DNA from: Amycolatopsis sp. CA-230715
GTDB lineage: Bacteria; Actinomycetota; Actinomycetes; Mycobacteriales; Pseudonocardiaceae
Direction: 5' to 3'
DNA: 64,000 bases
Assembly: GCF_018736145.1 (NCBI RefSeq)
Contig: NZ_CP059997.1
Location: 4,897,501 to 4,961,500, forward strand
Shown here: in pieces, positions 41,740 through 49,801 of the stretch
Numbering within the stretch: position 1 is the first letter of the stretch
Layout of the letters: each line of letters begins with the position of its first letter
Notes under the pieces: model-generated
The model's input: only the letters and a program-made list of their open reading frames with translations
The model's database searches: none
What the model was told of the DNA's origin: nothing
Made by a program: the position numbers and the translations under genes

Positions 41740-42474
41740 ATGAGCGAACCAGCCCAGAACCCCGTACGGCTCGACGAACTGATCGCCTTCGTCAAGCAGG
41801 CCCATCCCGACTCCGACTCCCTGACCCAGCTTTCCGACGCGGTGCTCGCCGGTGAGCACCTCGGCGAGGTCGCCGACCACCTCATCGGGCACTTCGTCGA
41901 CCAGGCCCGCCGCTCCGGCGCGTCCTGGACCGAAATCGGCCAGAGCATGGGCGTGACCAAGCAGGCGGCGCAGAAGCGCTTCGTCCCCAAGGGGATCGAT
42001 CAGGCTTCGCTGGAGTCGTACCAACGCGTTTACGGCCGCTACACCGACAAAGCGCGCCGCGTGATCGTCGCGGCGCAGCAGTCCGCGATATCGATGAATA
42101 GCCCGGTGATCGGCACCGAGCACATGCTGCTCGGGCTGATCTCGGAAGAAACCGGGCTTGCCGCGAAAGTGATCGAAAAGCTCGGCGCGCCCTTGGCCGA
42201 AGCCAAGGAAAAGGCCCTCGCCGCCGCAGGGCCGCGTGGGGCGTCCTCATCGGACACTCCGTCGTTCACTGCGCTGTCGAAGAAGTCCGTGGAGCTGACG
42301 CTGCGCGAAAGCCTGCGGCTCGGGCACAATTTCGTTGGCACCGAACACATCCTGCTCGCCTTGCTCGAACTCGGCGAGGGCACCGGTCCGGAGGTGCTCG
42401 CCGAACTCGGCGTCACGAAGGATGCGACCGAAGCCGAGATCGTCGCCGCGATCCAGGAGATTCTGGACAAGTAG
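41740..42474 (+). CDS. ClpC2-like protein: helix-turn-helix plus Clp N-terminal repeats
   Basis: A 244-residue protein. Residues 62-81 (SWTEIGQSMGVTKQAAQKRF) are a clear helix-turn-helix. Residues 96-244 are the double Clp_N repeat (ARRVIVAAQQSAISMNSPVI, GTEHMLLGLISEETGLAAKV; then ESLRLGHNFVGTEHILLALL), the domain that recruits substrates and binds antibiotics in ClpC1. There is no ATPase domain. This is the layout of mycobacterial ClpC2, reported to bind ClpC1-targeting compounds and to control its own gene. ATG 41740 follows the palindromes; ATG 41728 lies inside the second dyad. Confidence 0.9.
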   Translation: MSEPAQNPVRLDELIAFVKQAHPDSDSLTQLSDAVLAGEHLGEVADHLIGHFVDQARRSGASWTEIGQSMGVTKQAAQKRFVPKGIDQASLESYQRVYGRYTDKARRVIVAAQQSAISMNSPVIGTEHMLLGLISEETGLAAKVIEKLGAPLAEAKEKALAAAGPRGASSSDTPSFTALSKKSVELTLRESLRLGHNFVGTEHILLALLELGEGTGPEVLAELGVTKDATEAEIVAAIQEILDK

Positions 42475-42566
42475 ACCAACTTTTGGCGGTGTTGCCAAAT
42501 CACCAACATTGCCTAACGTCCGGTGCGTTCCCCGGGGCAGGGGACGAACCGGACGAGAGGCGGATC

Positions 42567-43340
42567 ATGAAGGCACGATCTCTGGTGATGGGGCTGGTCA
42601 CGGGCGCGGCATGCGTGCTGACCAGCGTGTTCGGGGCCGGCGCGGCGAGTGCGGACGTGCAGCCGTACATCGTCGGCGGGAGTGACGCCGATCAGACGTA
42701 CTCGTTCATGGTGTCGTTGCAGGACCCCTCCGGCGGGCACTTCTGCGGCGGCTCCCTGATCAAGGCCGACTGGGTGGTCACCGCCGCGCACTGCGTGCAG
42801 GGCACCTCCGCGGACCAGATCCAGGCGCGGATCGGCACCACGGACCGCACGAAGGGCGGCGAGGAGGCGAAGGCCAAGAAGGTCATCGTCAACCCGGACT
42901 ACAACCCGCAGGGCGCGGGCGGCGACATCGCGCTCGTGCAGCTGGCTTCGCCGGTGAAGGCCGAGACGGTCGCGCTCGCGGCCGGTGCCGACGCCGGTAC
43001 CAAGTCGCGGCTCATCGGCTGGGGGCAGACCTGCCCCGAGCGCGGCGGCTGCGACGCGCCGGTCAAGCTCCAGCAGCTCGATACGAGCGTGGTCGACGCG
43101 GGCAAGTGCCAGGGCATCGACGGCAAGGTCGAGCTGTGCACGGACAACCCCGGCGGCAAGGCTGGCGCCTGCTACGGCGACTCGGGCGGCCCGCAGATCG
43201 TGCAGGCGGACGGCAAGTGGCAGCTGATCGGCGTCACCAGCCGCGCCGGTAACGACAGCTCCACCTGCGCGACCGGCCCGTCGATCTACACCTCGGCGGT
43301 CGCCTACACGTCGTGGATCAACCAGAACACCGGTAGCTGA
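42567..43340 (+). CDS. Secreted trypsin-like serine protease (S1 family)
   Basis: A 257-residue preproprotease. The signal peptide (MKARSLVMGLVTGAACVLTS ... ASA, about 29 residues) and a very short propeptide (DVQPY) precede the mature start IVGG at 35. The catalytic triad is His75 (TAAHC), Asp120 (GDIALVQL) and Ser206 (GDSGGP). Six or more cysteines could form the usual disulfides. The S1-pocket residue six before the serine is in AGACYGDSGG rather than the Asp-x-CQGDSGG of trypsin, so specificity may not be tryptic. ATG 42567 is chosen by the signal; a strong terminator follows. Confidence 0.93.
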   Translation: MKARSLVMGLVTGAACVLTSVFGAGAASADVQPYIVGGSDADQTYSFMVSLQDPSGGHFCGGSLIKADWVVTAAHCVQGTSADQIQARIGTTDRTKGGEEAKAKKVIVNPDYNPQGAGGDIALVQLASPVKAETVALAAGADAGTKSRLIGWGQTCPERGGCDAPVKLQQLDTSVVDAGKCQGIDGKVELCTDNPGGKAGACYGDSGGPQIVQADGKWQLIGVTSRAGNDSSTCATGPSIYTSAVAYTSWINQNTGS

Positions 43341-43355
43341 ATTCCGGGGCAGTGA

Positions 43356-43397
43356 AAGGGGTGTCTTCCGGCGCGGGGCCGGAAGACACCCCTTTTC
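43356..43397 (+). terminator. Rho-independent terminator of the protease gene
   Basis: Arms AAAGGGGTGTCTTCCGG (43356-43372) and CCGGAAGACACCCCTTTT (43380-43397) with a 7-nt loop and a T-run. One of the strongest terminators in the window, and usable also by the convergent gene at 43441. Confidence 0.95.
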
Positions 43398-43440
43398 CCT
43401 TGCGCCGCCACGAAGGCAAGCGATTGTCTACAGTGGACTG

Positions 43441-44103
43441 CTACCTGGTTCGCCTGAAGTGGAACGGGCAGTGGTCGCCGCCGAAGCCGATGGTGGTCGG
43501 GCGGTCGAACCGGAACCCGTCCCGTTCCTCGTCGATCGCGTCGATCCAGGAGGCGTCGAACGCGCACATCGCCGGGGTCAGTTCCGCGACGCCGTGCGAG
43601 GCGAGTACGTCGTGGTAGAAGCACTTCCGGACGTCGAGCAGGTACCGGCGGTCGTCGTCGGCGGTGCGGTCGAAGGTGAACGTGGGGCCGAAGGCGTGTT
43701 CTTCCCTGTTCTTCGACATTTCCACCATGGCGGTGAACGGGTCGGGTGCCGCGTCGAGCATCGCGCGCGTGCCCGCGCGGACGTCCTCGGCGAACGGCTC
43801 GACGAACGCCACTTCGATCGCGGCGAGAAGCTCGTCGCGAGGAACCGAAGAACGGAGCACCTCGTGCGCGGCGACCAGTGCGAGCGTCAGCCGCAGGTTG
43901 TGCCGTGACGGTTCGTCGGTGACCAGGTACCGGTCGCCCGCTTCGAGCGCGCTGTGCCGCGCCTTGATCAGTTCGACCGTCGCGGGGGAAAGCGCGAGGC
44001 CCGCGGCGAGATGCGCGAAGAAGCCGTCGAGCAGGAGCGTGATCTCGGATTCCGGATCGGGCCGGTAGGCGCCGTCGGCAAGGGAAAAGCTGTCGGTGGG
44101 CAT
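43441..44103 (-). CDS. Probable L-2-amino-thiazoline-4-carboxylic acid hydrolase family protein
   Basis: A 220-residue protein with the pattern of the ATC-hydrolase-like family: a long helical N-terminus, then RKCFYHDVLASHGVAELTPA, MCAFDASWIDAIDEERDGFR and FDRPTTIGFGGDHCPFHFRR. The three Cys in KCF, MCAFD and DHCPF fit the active-site pattern of that family, which opens the thiazoline ring to give S-carbamoyl-cysteine. No cysteine-biosynthesis partner gene is adjacent and the true substrate may differ. ATG 44103 is used. Family assignment is by pattern only. Confidence 0.7.
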   Translation of the reverse strand: MPTDSFSLADGAYRPDPESEITLLLDGFFAHLAAGLALSPATVELIKARHSALEAGDRYLVTDEPSRHNLRLTLALVAAHEVLRSSVPRDELLAAIEVAFVEPFAEDVRAGTRAMLDAAPDPFTAMVEMSKNREEHAFGPTFTFDRTADDDRRYLLDVRKCFYHDVLASHGVAELTPAMCAFDASWIDAIDEERDGFRFDRPTTIGFGGDHCPFHFRRTR

Positions 44104-44191
44104 GCGAGTGTCCTTTCTAGACCTCAGCGCTCCACCGACCGACCACGCGCTTCAATGATTGATACTTACCGTGCTTTTGTACCACGGCCGC

Positions 44192-44223
44192 GTCCCCTCC
44201 CGGAGCGAAACCCGGGAGGGGAC
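44192..44223 (-). terminator. Terminator after gnd
   Basis: Arms GTCCCCTCCCGG (44192-44203) and CCGGGAGGGGAC (44212-44223), 10 bp after the gnd stop in the direction of transcription, followed on the minus strand by tacaaaagcac. Confidence 0.9.
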
Positions 44224-44232
44224 GGGCAAAAC

Positions 44233-45672
44233 TCAGGCCGGGCTTTCCGCGCGGTCTTCGGTCGCCCACGCGGTGTGGAACGAGCCGTCCTTGTCGACCC
44301 TGCGGTAGGTGTGCGCGCCGAAGTAGTCGCGCTGACCCTGCACCAGTGCCGCCGGGAGCCGCTCCGCGCGCAGGCCGTCGTAGTAGGCGAGCGCGGTGGA
44401 GAAGCCCGGCGTCGGGATGCCCAGCCGCACCGCGGTGGCGATGACCGAGCGCCACGAGTCCTGCGCGTCCTCGACGGCCTTGCGGAAGCCGCCGGAGGTC
44501 AGCAGCGTCGGCAGGGCCGGTTCGGCGGCGTAGGCCGCGGTGATGTCGTTGAGGAACTTCGCCCTGATGATGCAGCCGCCGCGCCAGATCGAGGCGACCT
44601 TGCCGAGGTCGATGTCCCAGCCGTACTCGGTCGCGCCAGCCTGGATCTGGTTGAAGCCCTGCGCGTAGGCCACCACCTTCGACGCGTACAGCGCCTGCTC
44701 GACGTCGTCGGCGAACGTGCCCGCTTCGCTGCTCGACAGGGGCGTCCGCGCGGGCCCGCCGAGCCCGCGGGCGGCCTTGCGAAGATCGGCCGAACCCGAC
44801 AGCGAGCGCGAGAACACGGCTTCGGCGATCCCGGAGATCGGCACGCCCAGGTCCAGTCCGATTTGGACGGTCCAGCGGCCGGTGCCCTTCTGCTCCGCCT
44901 GGTCGGTCACGATGTCGACGAACGGCTTGCCGGTTTCGGCGTCGGTGTGCGCGAGGACCTGCGAGGTGATCTCGATCAGGTACGAGTCGAGCCTGCCGGT
45001 GTTCCAGGTGCGGAAGACCTCCGCGATCTGCCCCGGCTCGTACCCGGCGGCACCGCGCAGCAGGTCGAACGACTCCGCGATGAGCTGCATGTCGGCGTAT
45101 TCGATGCCGTTGTGCACCATCTTCACGAAGTGGCCCGCGCCGTCGGCGCCGACGTGCGTGCAGCACGGCTCGCCGTCGACCTTCGCCGAGATGTCCTCGA
45201 ACAGCGGGCCGAGCGACTCGTAGGACTCCTTCGACCCGCCGGGCATGATGCTCGGCCCGTGCAGCGCGCCTTCCTCGCCGCCGGACACCCCGGTGCCGAC
45301 GAAGTGCAGGCCCTGCTCCCGCAACGCGGCTTCGCGGCGCCGCGTGTCCGCGAAGTGCGCGTTGCCCGCGTCGACGATCACGTCACCGGGTTCGAGCAGC
45401 GGCGCGAACTCCTCGATCACCGCGTCGGTCGGCCTGCCGGCCTTGACCATGATCACCACTTGGCGAGGGCGTTCGAGCGCGTCGACGAACTCCTGCGCGG
45501 AGTACGCCGGGATGAACTCGCCCTCGTCGCCGAACTGCGCGACCAGATCGCGGGTCCGTTGTTCGGAGCGGTTGTGCAGTGCCACGGTGTGCCCGTGCCG
45601 CGCCAGGTTGCGCGCCAGGTTCCTGCCCATCACCGCAAGCCCCGTGACCCCGATGCTCGCCTTCTTGCTCAT
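44233..45672 (-). CDS. gnd: 6-phosphogluconate dehydrogenase (decarboxylating, NADP+-dependent long form)
   Basis: A 479-residue enzyme of the long dimeric type. It makes ribulose-5-phosphate and CO2 and reduces NADP+ in the oxidative pentose phosphate pathway. The cofactor motif GLAVMGRNLARNLARHG (about 10-26), NRSEQRT (34-40), the substrate motif GVSGGEEGALHGPSIMPGGS (about 125-145) and the catalytic KMVHNGIEYADMQLI (about 184-198) are intact. ATG 45672 starts the typical MSKKASIGVTGLAVMG opening. It has its own promoter region (45673-45882) shared with the divergent DUF5753 regulator and a strong terminator. Confidence 0.96.
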   Translation of the reverse strand: MSKKASIGVTGLAVMGRNLARNLARHGHTVALHNRSEQRTRDLVAQFGDEGEFIPAYSAQEFVDALERPRQVVIMVKAGRPTDAVIEEFAPLLEPGDVIVDAGNAHFADTRRREAALREQGLHFVGTGVSGGEEGALHGPSIMPGGSKESYESLGPLFEDISAKVDGEPCCTHVGADGAGHFVKMVHNGIEYADMQLIAESFDLLRGAAGYEPGQIAEVFRTWNTGRLDSYLIEITSQVLAHTDAETGKPFVDIVTDQAEQKGTGRWTVQIGLDLGVPISGIAEAVFSRSLSGSADLRKAARGLGGPARTPLSSSEAGTFADDVEQALYASKVVAYAQGFNQIQAGATEYGWDIDLGKVASIWRGGCIIRAKFLNDITAAYAAEPALPTLLTSGGFRKAVEDAQDSWRSVIATAVRLGIPTPGFSTALAYYDGLRAERLPAALVQGQRDYFGAHTYRRVDKDGSFHTAWATEDRAESPA

Positions 45673-45882
45673 GGATAGCACTGCCTTCCCGGTGTCTCGA
45701 ATTCCCCCGAAGACTATCCCGCGCGGGCACTCCGCCGCCGTTGCCGATGGCCTCCTACTGGCGTTTTGATCAGTTACCTGCAACGCTGCACGGTGTCATC
45801 GTCGCGTTCCCCTCCGTGAGAAGTTAAAGTCAGGGGCTCGTTCGGACTTGGAGGCAGCAGTGAGTACCCCGGGGGTGCGCTG

Positions 45883-46740
45883 ATGGCCAGCACCGTCACC
45901 TCACGCCGTAAGCAGCTCGGCAACGAGCTGCGGCACGCGCGGGCCGCGGCGGGCATGACCCAGCAGCAGGTGGCCGACGTGCTCGGCTGTACCCAGGGCA
46001 AGGTCAACAAGATCGAATCGGGCTCGGTCGGGGTCAAGCTCGGCGACGTCCGCGCCATGCTGGACGCGTTCGGTGTCAACGGCGAGGAGTCCGAGACGCT
46101 GCTGGAGCTGGCGCGCGCCGCCGCCGGGCAGCGCGGGCACTGGTCCGGCTACCGCGCGGTCGTGCCGCACTGGTTCCGCACCTTCACCGATCTCGAGCCC
46201 GCTGCCGCCGAGATCATGACGTGGCACGGCGAACGGATCCCCGGGCCGCTGCAGTCCGAGCACTACATGCTCAAGCAGTTCACCGAAGCGGGCGCCACGG
46301 ACGTGACCTCGCTGGTGCGCAACCGGCTCGACCGCAAGGCCGTGTTCGACCAGCAGCAGCCGCCGTACTACCGGTTCATCCTGAGCGAGGCCGCGCTGCG
46401 CCGCGCACCGGGCGGCGGCGCGCCCGCGGTGATGCTCGACCAGGTGGAACACTTGCTGGAACTGGACAAGCGCGCCAGGGTGTACGTGCACATCCTGCCG
46501 TTCGACGCGCGCCTCGCCGCCGTGCCGAACGACTTCACCATCATGCGGTTCGCCGACCGCACCCGCGACTTCGTCTACATCGAACACTCGGCGGGCGGGC
46601 ACTACCTCGACGAGCCGAAGGACTTCCAGCTCTTCGTCGACTCGTGGGACAGGCTGCGCGGCGCCGCCTTGGAACGCCAGGACAGCAGGGAATTCCTCGC
46701 CGCGCTCGCCGACGACTACCGCAAGAAGATGATCGTCTAA
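45883..46740 (+). CDS. XRE-type regulator with DUF5753 domain (second copy)
   Basis: A 285-residue HTH-DUF5753 protein. The helix-turn-helix is at about 10-60 (QLGNELRHARAAAGMTQQQV, then ADVLGCTQGKVNKIESGSVG) and the DUF5753 domain at about 90-275 (RIPGPLQSEHYMLKQFTEAG, IHILPFDARLAAVPNDFTIM). It is only distantly related to the copy at 29335, so this is not a recent duplication. It converges by 4 bp on the small gene at 46737-46988. Unlike the first pair, its likely DUF397 partner lies 980 bp away at 47724, beyond two minus-strand genes. Confidence 0.92.
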   Translation: MASTVTSRRKQLGNELRHARAAAGMTQQQVADVLGCTQGKVNKIESGSVGVKLGDVRAMLDAFGVNGEESETLLELARAAAGQRGHWSGYRAVVPHWFRTFTDLEPAAAEIMTWHGERIPGPLQSEHYMLKQFTEAGATDVTSLVRNRLDRKAVFDQQQPPYYRFILSEAALRRAPGGGAPAVMLDQVEHLLELDKRARVYVHILPFDARLAAVPNDFTIMRFADRTRDFVYIEHSAGGHYLDEPKDFQLFVDSWDRLRGAALERQDSREFLAALADDYRKKMIV

Positions 46741-46988
46741 CGGGTCGTCGGCTGCGCCGTGGTGCCCGATTCGAGGTAGTCCTTCACCGCCACGAACACC
46801 CATGGCGACGGCTCGGGCGTGCTGCCGGGCGGCCTGGCTTCCTCGCCGGTGCCGACGTGGTCGAGCCAGGCGTGCCGCGGGGTGCTGAACGACCCCGGCA
46901 CGACGGTCCACCGCCTGCCGTCCTCCGGTGCCGGGGTGTCCGGTGCGCCGGGTTCGCGGTCGTCGGCGGTGGAGATGCGGACGGTCAT
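46737..46988 (-). CDS. Small acidic protein, unknown
   Basis: An 83-residue protein starting at ATG 46988, overlapping the stop of the upstream minus-strand gene (ATGA), so it is translationally coupled to it. It has Pro/Glu/Asp-rich turns (TADDREPGAPDTPAPEDGRR), a tryptophan-rich core (WTVVPGSFSTPRHAWLDHVG) and ends WVFVAVKDYLESGTTAQPTTR. There is no signal or transmembrane helix. Its last 4 bp overlap the convergent DUF5753 regulator. Function unknown. Confidence 0.7.
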   Translation of the reverse strand: MTVRISTADDREPGAPDTPAPEDGRRWTVVPGSFSTPRHAWLDHVGTGEEARPPGSTPEPSPWVFVAVKDYLESGTTAQPTTR

Positions 46989-47452
46989 CCGGCCACGGCT
47001 TCCAGTGCGCGCCGCTCGGCGCTCGCGGCGGCGAGGCACTGTTCGCACGGCATCCCCGCGCCGAGCCGCAGCCATTCCACTTCGGACGGACAGAGTTCGG
47101 TGCCGCAGCGCGCGATCATCGGGCCGCACTGCACGTCACCGGGGAGGAGCTGGAACAGGTGCGCGGTGCGGCGGGTTTCGCCGACCGCGCCGGAGACCAT
47201 TCTCGCGACCACGGTGACCGGCTCCGGCCAGTCCTCCCGCAGGTACCAGACGGCACTGGCGTCGTCGTCGAGGGTCAGCCAGTCGAGCAGGCGGCGCACC
47301 GCGGCGGCCGGGGAGGGCACCGCGGCCGCTACTTCGTGCCCGTTGACCAGCCCGACGACCATGAACGGGGCTGGCGCGGCGTCGCGCGCCAGGGGACGGG
47401 ACGCACAGCCCGCCGCCGGTCGCACCGCGGTGGTCTCCCGCACGGTCACCAT
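46985..47452 (-). CDS. Cys-rich small protein, possible zinc ribbon, unknown
   Basis: A 155-residue protein from ATG 47452 (GGAGG just upstream). The N-terminal half is hydrophobic-mixed (MVVGLVNGHEVAAAVPSPAA, then RRLLDWLTLDDDASAVWYLR), and the C-terminal third holds four cysteines, CGPMIARCGTELCPSEVEWL ... CEQC, which could bind zinc. It is coupled to the small acidic gene by ATGA overlap. Similar pairs sit beside DUF5753/DUF397 genes in actinomycetes, which suggests a shared regulatory role, but no function is known to me. Confidence 0.7.
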   Translation of the reverse strand: MVTVRETTAVRPAAGCASRPLARDAAPAPFMVVGLVNGHEVAAAVPSPAAAVRRLLDWLTLDDDASAVWYLREDWPEPVTVVARMVSGAVGETRRTAHLFQLLPGDVQCGPMIARCGTELCPSEVEWLRLGAGMPCEQCLAAASAERRALEAVAG

Positions 47453-47723
47453 CGATCCTCCCCAGGGGGCTGCCACGGACGTTCGAGGCCCGCGACCGGA
47501 GGCAAACCGTCCCCGTACTGCTGGTACGGACAGCTATTCCCTTACCGTCTGACCCCAGCCGCTGGGATTAATCCTACTACTGGAATAATCTTGGTGTCGA
47601 GTGATCGACAGTGGGGTCACTCGGACGGACCTTTCGCAGACGCCGTATGACGCAACAGATTCGGGGCCAGCTCGTTTGCGCACGTCGCAGCCGGTCCCGA
47701 AGCAGGCATGGAGGTTGGATCAC

Positions 47724-47981
47724 ATGTCGGATTATCTCGCCACGGCGGATTACGACCCGGCGACCGCGGTAGCACTGTTCGACGACGCGGGGTGGGAAAA
47801 GTCGTACGCGAGTGAGCCGAATGGCGGTAACTGTGTCGAAGTTCACCTCGGCGTGTCCGGCCTGGTCGGGGTGCGGGACACGAAACTCGCCGAGAGCCCG
47901 GTGTTCGTGTTCGGCACCGGCGAGTGGGAGGCGTTCCTGACCGCGGTGAAGGCGGGCCAGTTCGACCTGCCCGCCGCCTGA
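47724..47981 (+). CDS. DUF397 protein (second copy)
   Basis: An 85-residue DUF397 protein with an N-terminal extension (MSDYLATADYDPATAVALFD). The core WEKSYASEPNGGNCVEVHLG, then VSGLVGVRDTKLAESPVFVF, then W.AFLTAVKAGQFD is the family pattern. ATG 47724 has GGAGG 9 bases upstream. It is most likely the partner of the DUF5753 regulator at 45883, separated from it by two minus-strand genes, an order that suggests rearrangement or insertion of that pair. Confidence 0.9.
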   Translation: MSDYLATADYDPATAVALFDDAGWEKSYASEPNGGNCVEVHLGVSGLVGVRDTKLAESPVFVFGTGEWEAFLTAVKAGQFDLPAA

Positions 47982-48061
47982 CCCGCCGAACGGATGACCG
48001 GACCGGACAGGTTTCCGGCCGGTTCTCCCGCCCCGGTGCGCTCCCGTGCTACCTGTGAGCC

Positions 48062-49414
48062 ATGGGTGAGCGCGATCGAGCGGCGGGTTTCGGCAGACGG
48101 GTCTTCCTCGGGAGCACGATGCTGGGTGCCGCCGCGGTGACGACGGCACAGGCGGCAGTGGCGGATCCGGCGGATCCGGCGGAACCGGCGGCGATCGGGC
48201 GGCGCCGCCGGTTCCGCCTCGGCGTCAACTACACGCCTTCGGCGCGCTGGTTCCACCACTGGCAGGACTGGCGCACCGACGAGATCCGCCGCGATCTCGA
48301 CGACATCGCGCGCCTCGGGCTCGACCACATCCGGATCATGCTGCTGTGGTCGGAGTTCCAGCCGGAGCCGCTGCTGGTCAGCAGGGAGAAGCTGGACCGG
48401 CTCGCGCAGCTGCTCGACCTCGCCGACGACGCGGGGCTCGACGTCGAGCCGACGGTGTTCAACGGGCACATCTCGGCGCGGTACTGGACACCGAACTGGC
48501 TGCAGGCGAAACCCGAGCCGGTCAACTGGTTCACCGACCCCGCCGCACTCGAAGCGCAGCACGCGTTCCTGCGCGCGCTGGCGGGTGCGATCGGGCGGCA
48601 CCGGCGGTTCCTCGGCTTCGACCTGTCGAACGAGCCGTACTACTACTGGGATTCGTTCGCCGGGTTCGAGCTGACCCCGGCGCAGGCCGATCACTGGTAC
48701 ACCTCGCTCGCGGGCACCGCGGGCGAGGCCGCGCCGGGCAAGCTGCACACGGTCGGCTGCGACTCGGCGCCGTGGGACGCCACCGGCGACCGGTACTTCA
48801 CGCGCACAGCGCTCGCGACCGGGGGCACGATCAACGCGATCCACCCGTGGACCTCCTTCAAGCAGATACTGAAAACCGATCCGCTCGGCCCGCTCGCGAC
48901 CCACAACGCGGAGCGCCTCGTCCAGCTCATGCAGGCCTACGGCGAACCGGGGCGGCCGTCGTGGGTGCAGGAGGACGGCGCCGCGCCGTCGCTGCACTTC
49001 TCCGACGCGACCCGGCCGATGCTCGGCGAGTGGATGAAGCGCTCGATCCGGAACGCCGCCAGTTCCGAGCACCTGTTCGGGTTCACCTGGTGGTGCTCGC
49101 ACGACGTTTCGGAAGCGCTCGTGCCGAAGCTGAATCCGCTGGAGTACGACCTCGGCCTCTACACGAACGACCGCAAGCTGAAACCGGCGGGCAAGGCGCT
49201 GCGCGAACTGGCCGCCGAGTTCGACCGCACGCCACCGCGCCCCGAACCGCGCGCGACCGGGATCGTCGTCCCGGACGCGGCACCGGGCAAGGGCACGGAC
49301 CTGTTCTTTTCGTTGGCGGGCAAGGGCACGCGGGCGGCGCTCGTACTGGAGAGCCGTGCCGGTGATGCCGCCCACCTGAAGGCGCGCGGCATCACCACCC
49401 TGGTCCGCCCCTGA
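48062..49414 (+). CDS. Tat-exported glycoside hydrolase family 5-like (cellulase/mannanase fold)
   Basis: A 450-residue secreted enzyme. The N-terminus has a twin-arginine signal (GRRVFLGSTMLGAAAVTTAQ). The barrel has GH5-like elements: HIRIMLLWSEFQPEPLLVSR, the acid/base Glu191 in FDLSNEPYYYW, and a candidate nucleophile Glu304 in SWVQEDGA. WWCSHDVSEALVPKLNPLEY is the last barrel region. A 60-residue C-terminal segment ends in LKARGITTLVRP. Substrate unknown (endo-mannanase and cellulase both fit). ATG 48062 is used. Family A repeats start 12 bp after its stop. Confidence 0.85.
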   Translation: MGERDRAAGFGRRVFLGSTMLGAAAVTTAQAAVADPADPAEPAAIGRRRRFRLGVNYTPSARWFHHWQDWRTDEIRRDLDDIARLGLDHIRIMLLWSEFQPEPLLVSREKLDRLAQLLDLADDAGLDVEPTVFNGHISARYWTPNWLQAKPEPVNWFTDPAALEAQHAFLRALAGAIGRHRRFLGFDLSNEPYYYWDSFAGFELTPAQADHWYTSLAGTAGEAAPGKLHTVGCDSAPWDATGDRYFTRTALATGGTINAIHPWTSFKQILKTDPLGPLATHNAERLVQLMQAYGEPGRPSWVQEDGAAPSLHFSDATRPMLGEWMKRSIRNAASSEHLFGFTWWCSHDVSEALVPKLNPLEYDLGLYTNDRKLKPAGKALRELAAEFDRTPPRPEPRATGIVVPDAAPGKGTDLFFSLAGKGTRAALVLESRAGDAAHLKARGITTLVRP

Positions 49415-49425
49415 CCGCCCGCATG

Positions 49426-49728
49426 CCCCGAAGGCCACCTTCGGGGAATCTAGCGCCACTTTCTCGGCCCTCGCTCCCGCGCGGGTGAGGCTGTGCATGC
49501 CCCGAAGGTGGCCTTCGGGGCGCTCAACGGCGCATATCCACCCCTCGCGCGCCCGGCGTCCCGCTTGCCGGTGCTCCGAAGGTGGCTTTCGGGGCGCTGG
49601 ATGCCCTGAAAGCCACCTTCGGGGACTCGCGCAGGTGGCGGCAGCCCGCAGCGAGGGCCGAGATCGGGACGCTGAACGCCCTTCGGCGGTACCTGCGGCC
49701 CGACCCCTGTAGGAGCATCTTTCGGGGC
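49426..49728. repeat. Largest family A repeat cluster
   Basis: Palindromes at 49426-49446 (followed by the CTAG arm at 49447-49471) and 49500-49520, a doublet at 49573-49595 and 49603-49625 (30-bp spacing), and a half unit at 49707-49728, the reverse complement of the one at 20947-20968 apart from one base. No gene lies in this gap of about 385 bp. The clusters separate a plus-strand gene from a minus-strand operon. Confidence 0.93.
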
Positions 49729-49765
49729 CCGCCGCGCCCACCGCCCGCCAGGAAGAGCGGGCCCC

Positions 49766-49797
49766 CGGAGTGCGTTTAGCCCGCTAAACGCACTCCG
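49766..49797. repeat. Family B palindrome (terminator-like)
   Basis: Perfect 15-bp arms around CC (arm CGGAGTGCGTTTAGC). It ends 5 bp before the stop of the minus-strand operon (49802) and can form a strong hairpin. Confidence 0.92.
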
Positions 49798-49801
49798 GCG
49801 A

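Noticed and set aside
49482..49779. Short ORFs encoding peptides such as MAFGAL and PKATFGA
   Set aside because: They are translations of the family A palindromes and occur wherever the repeat does; no starts with ribosome sites.
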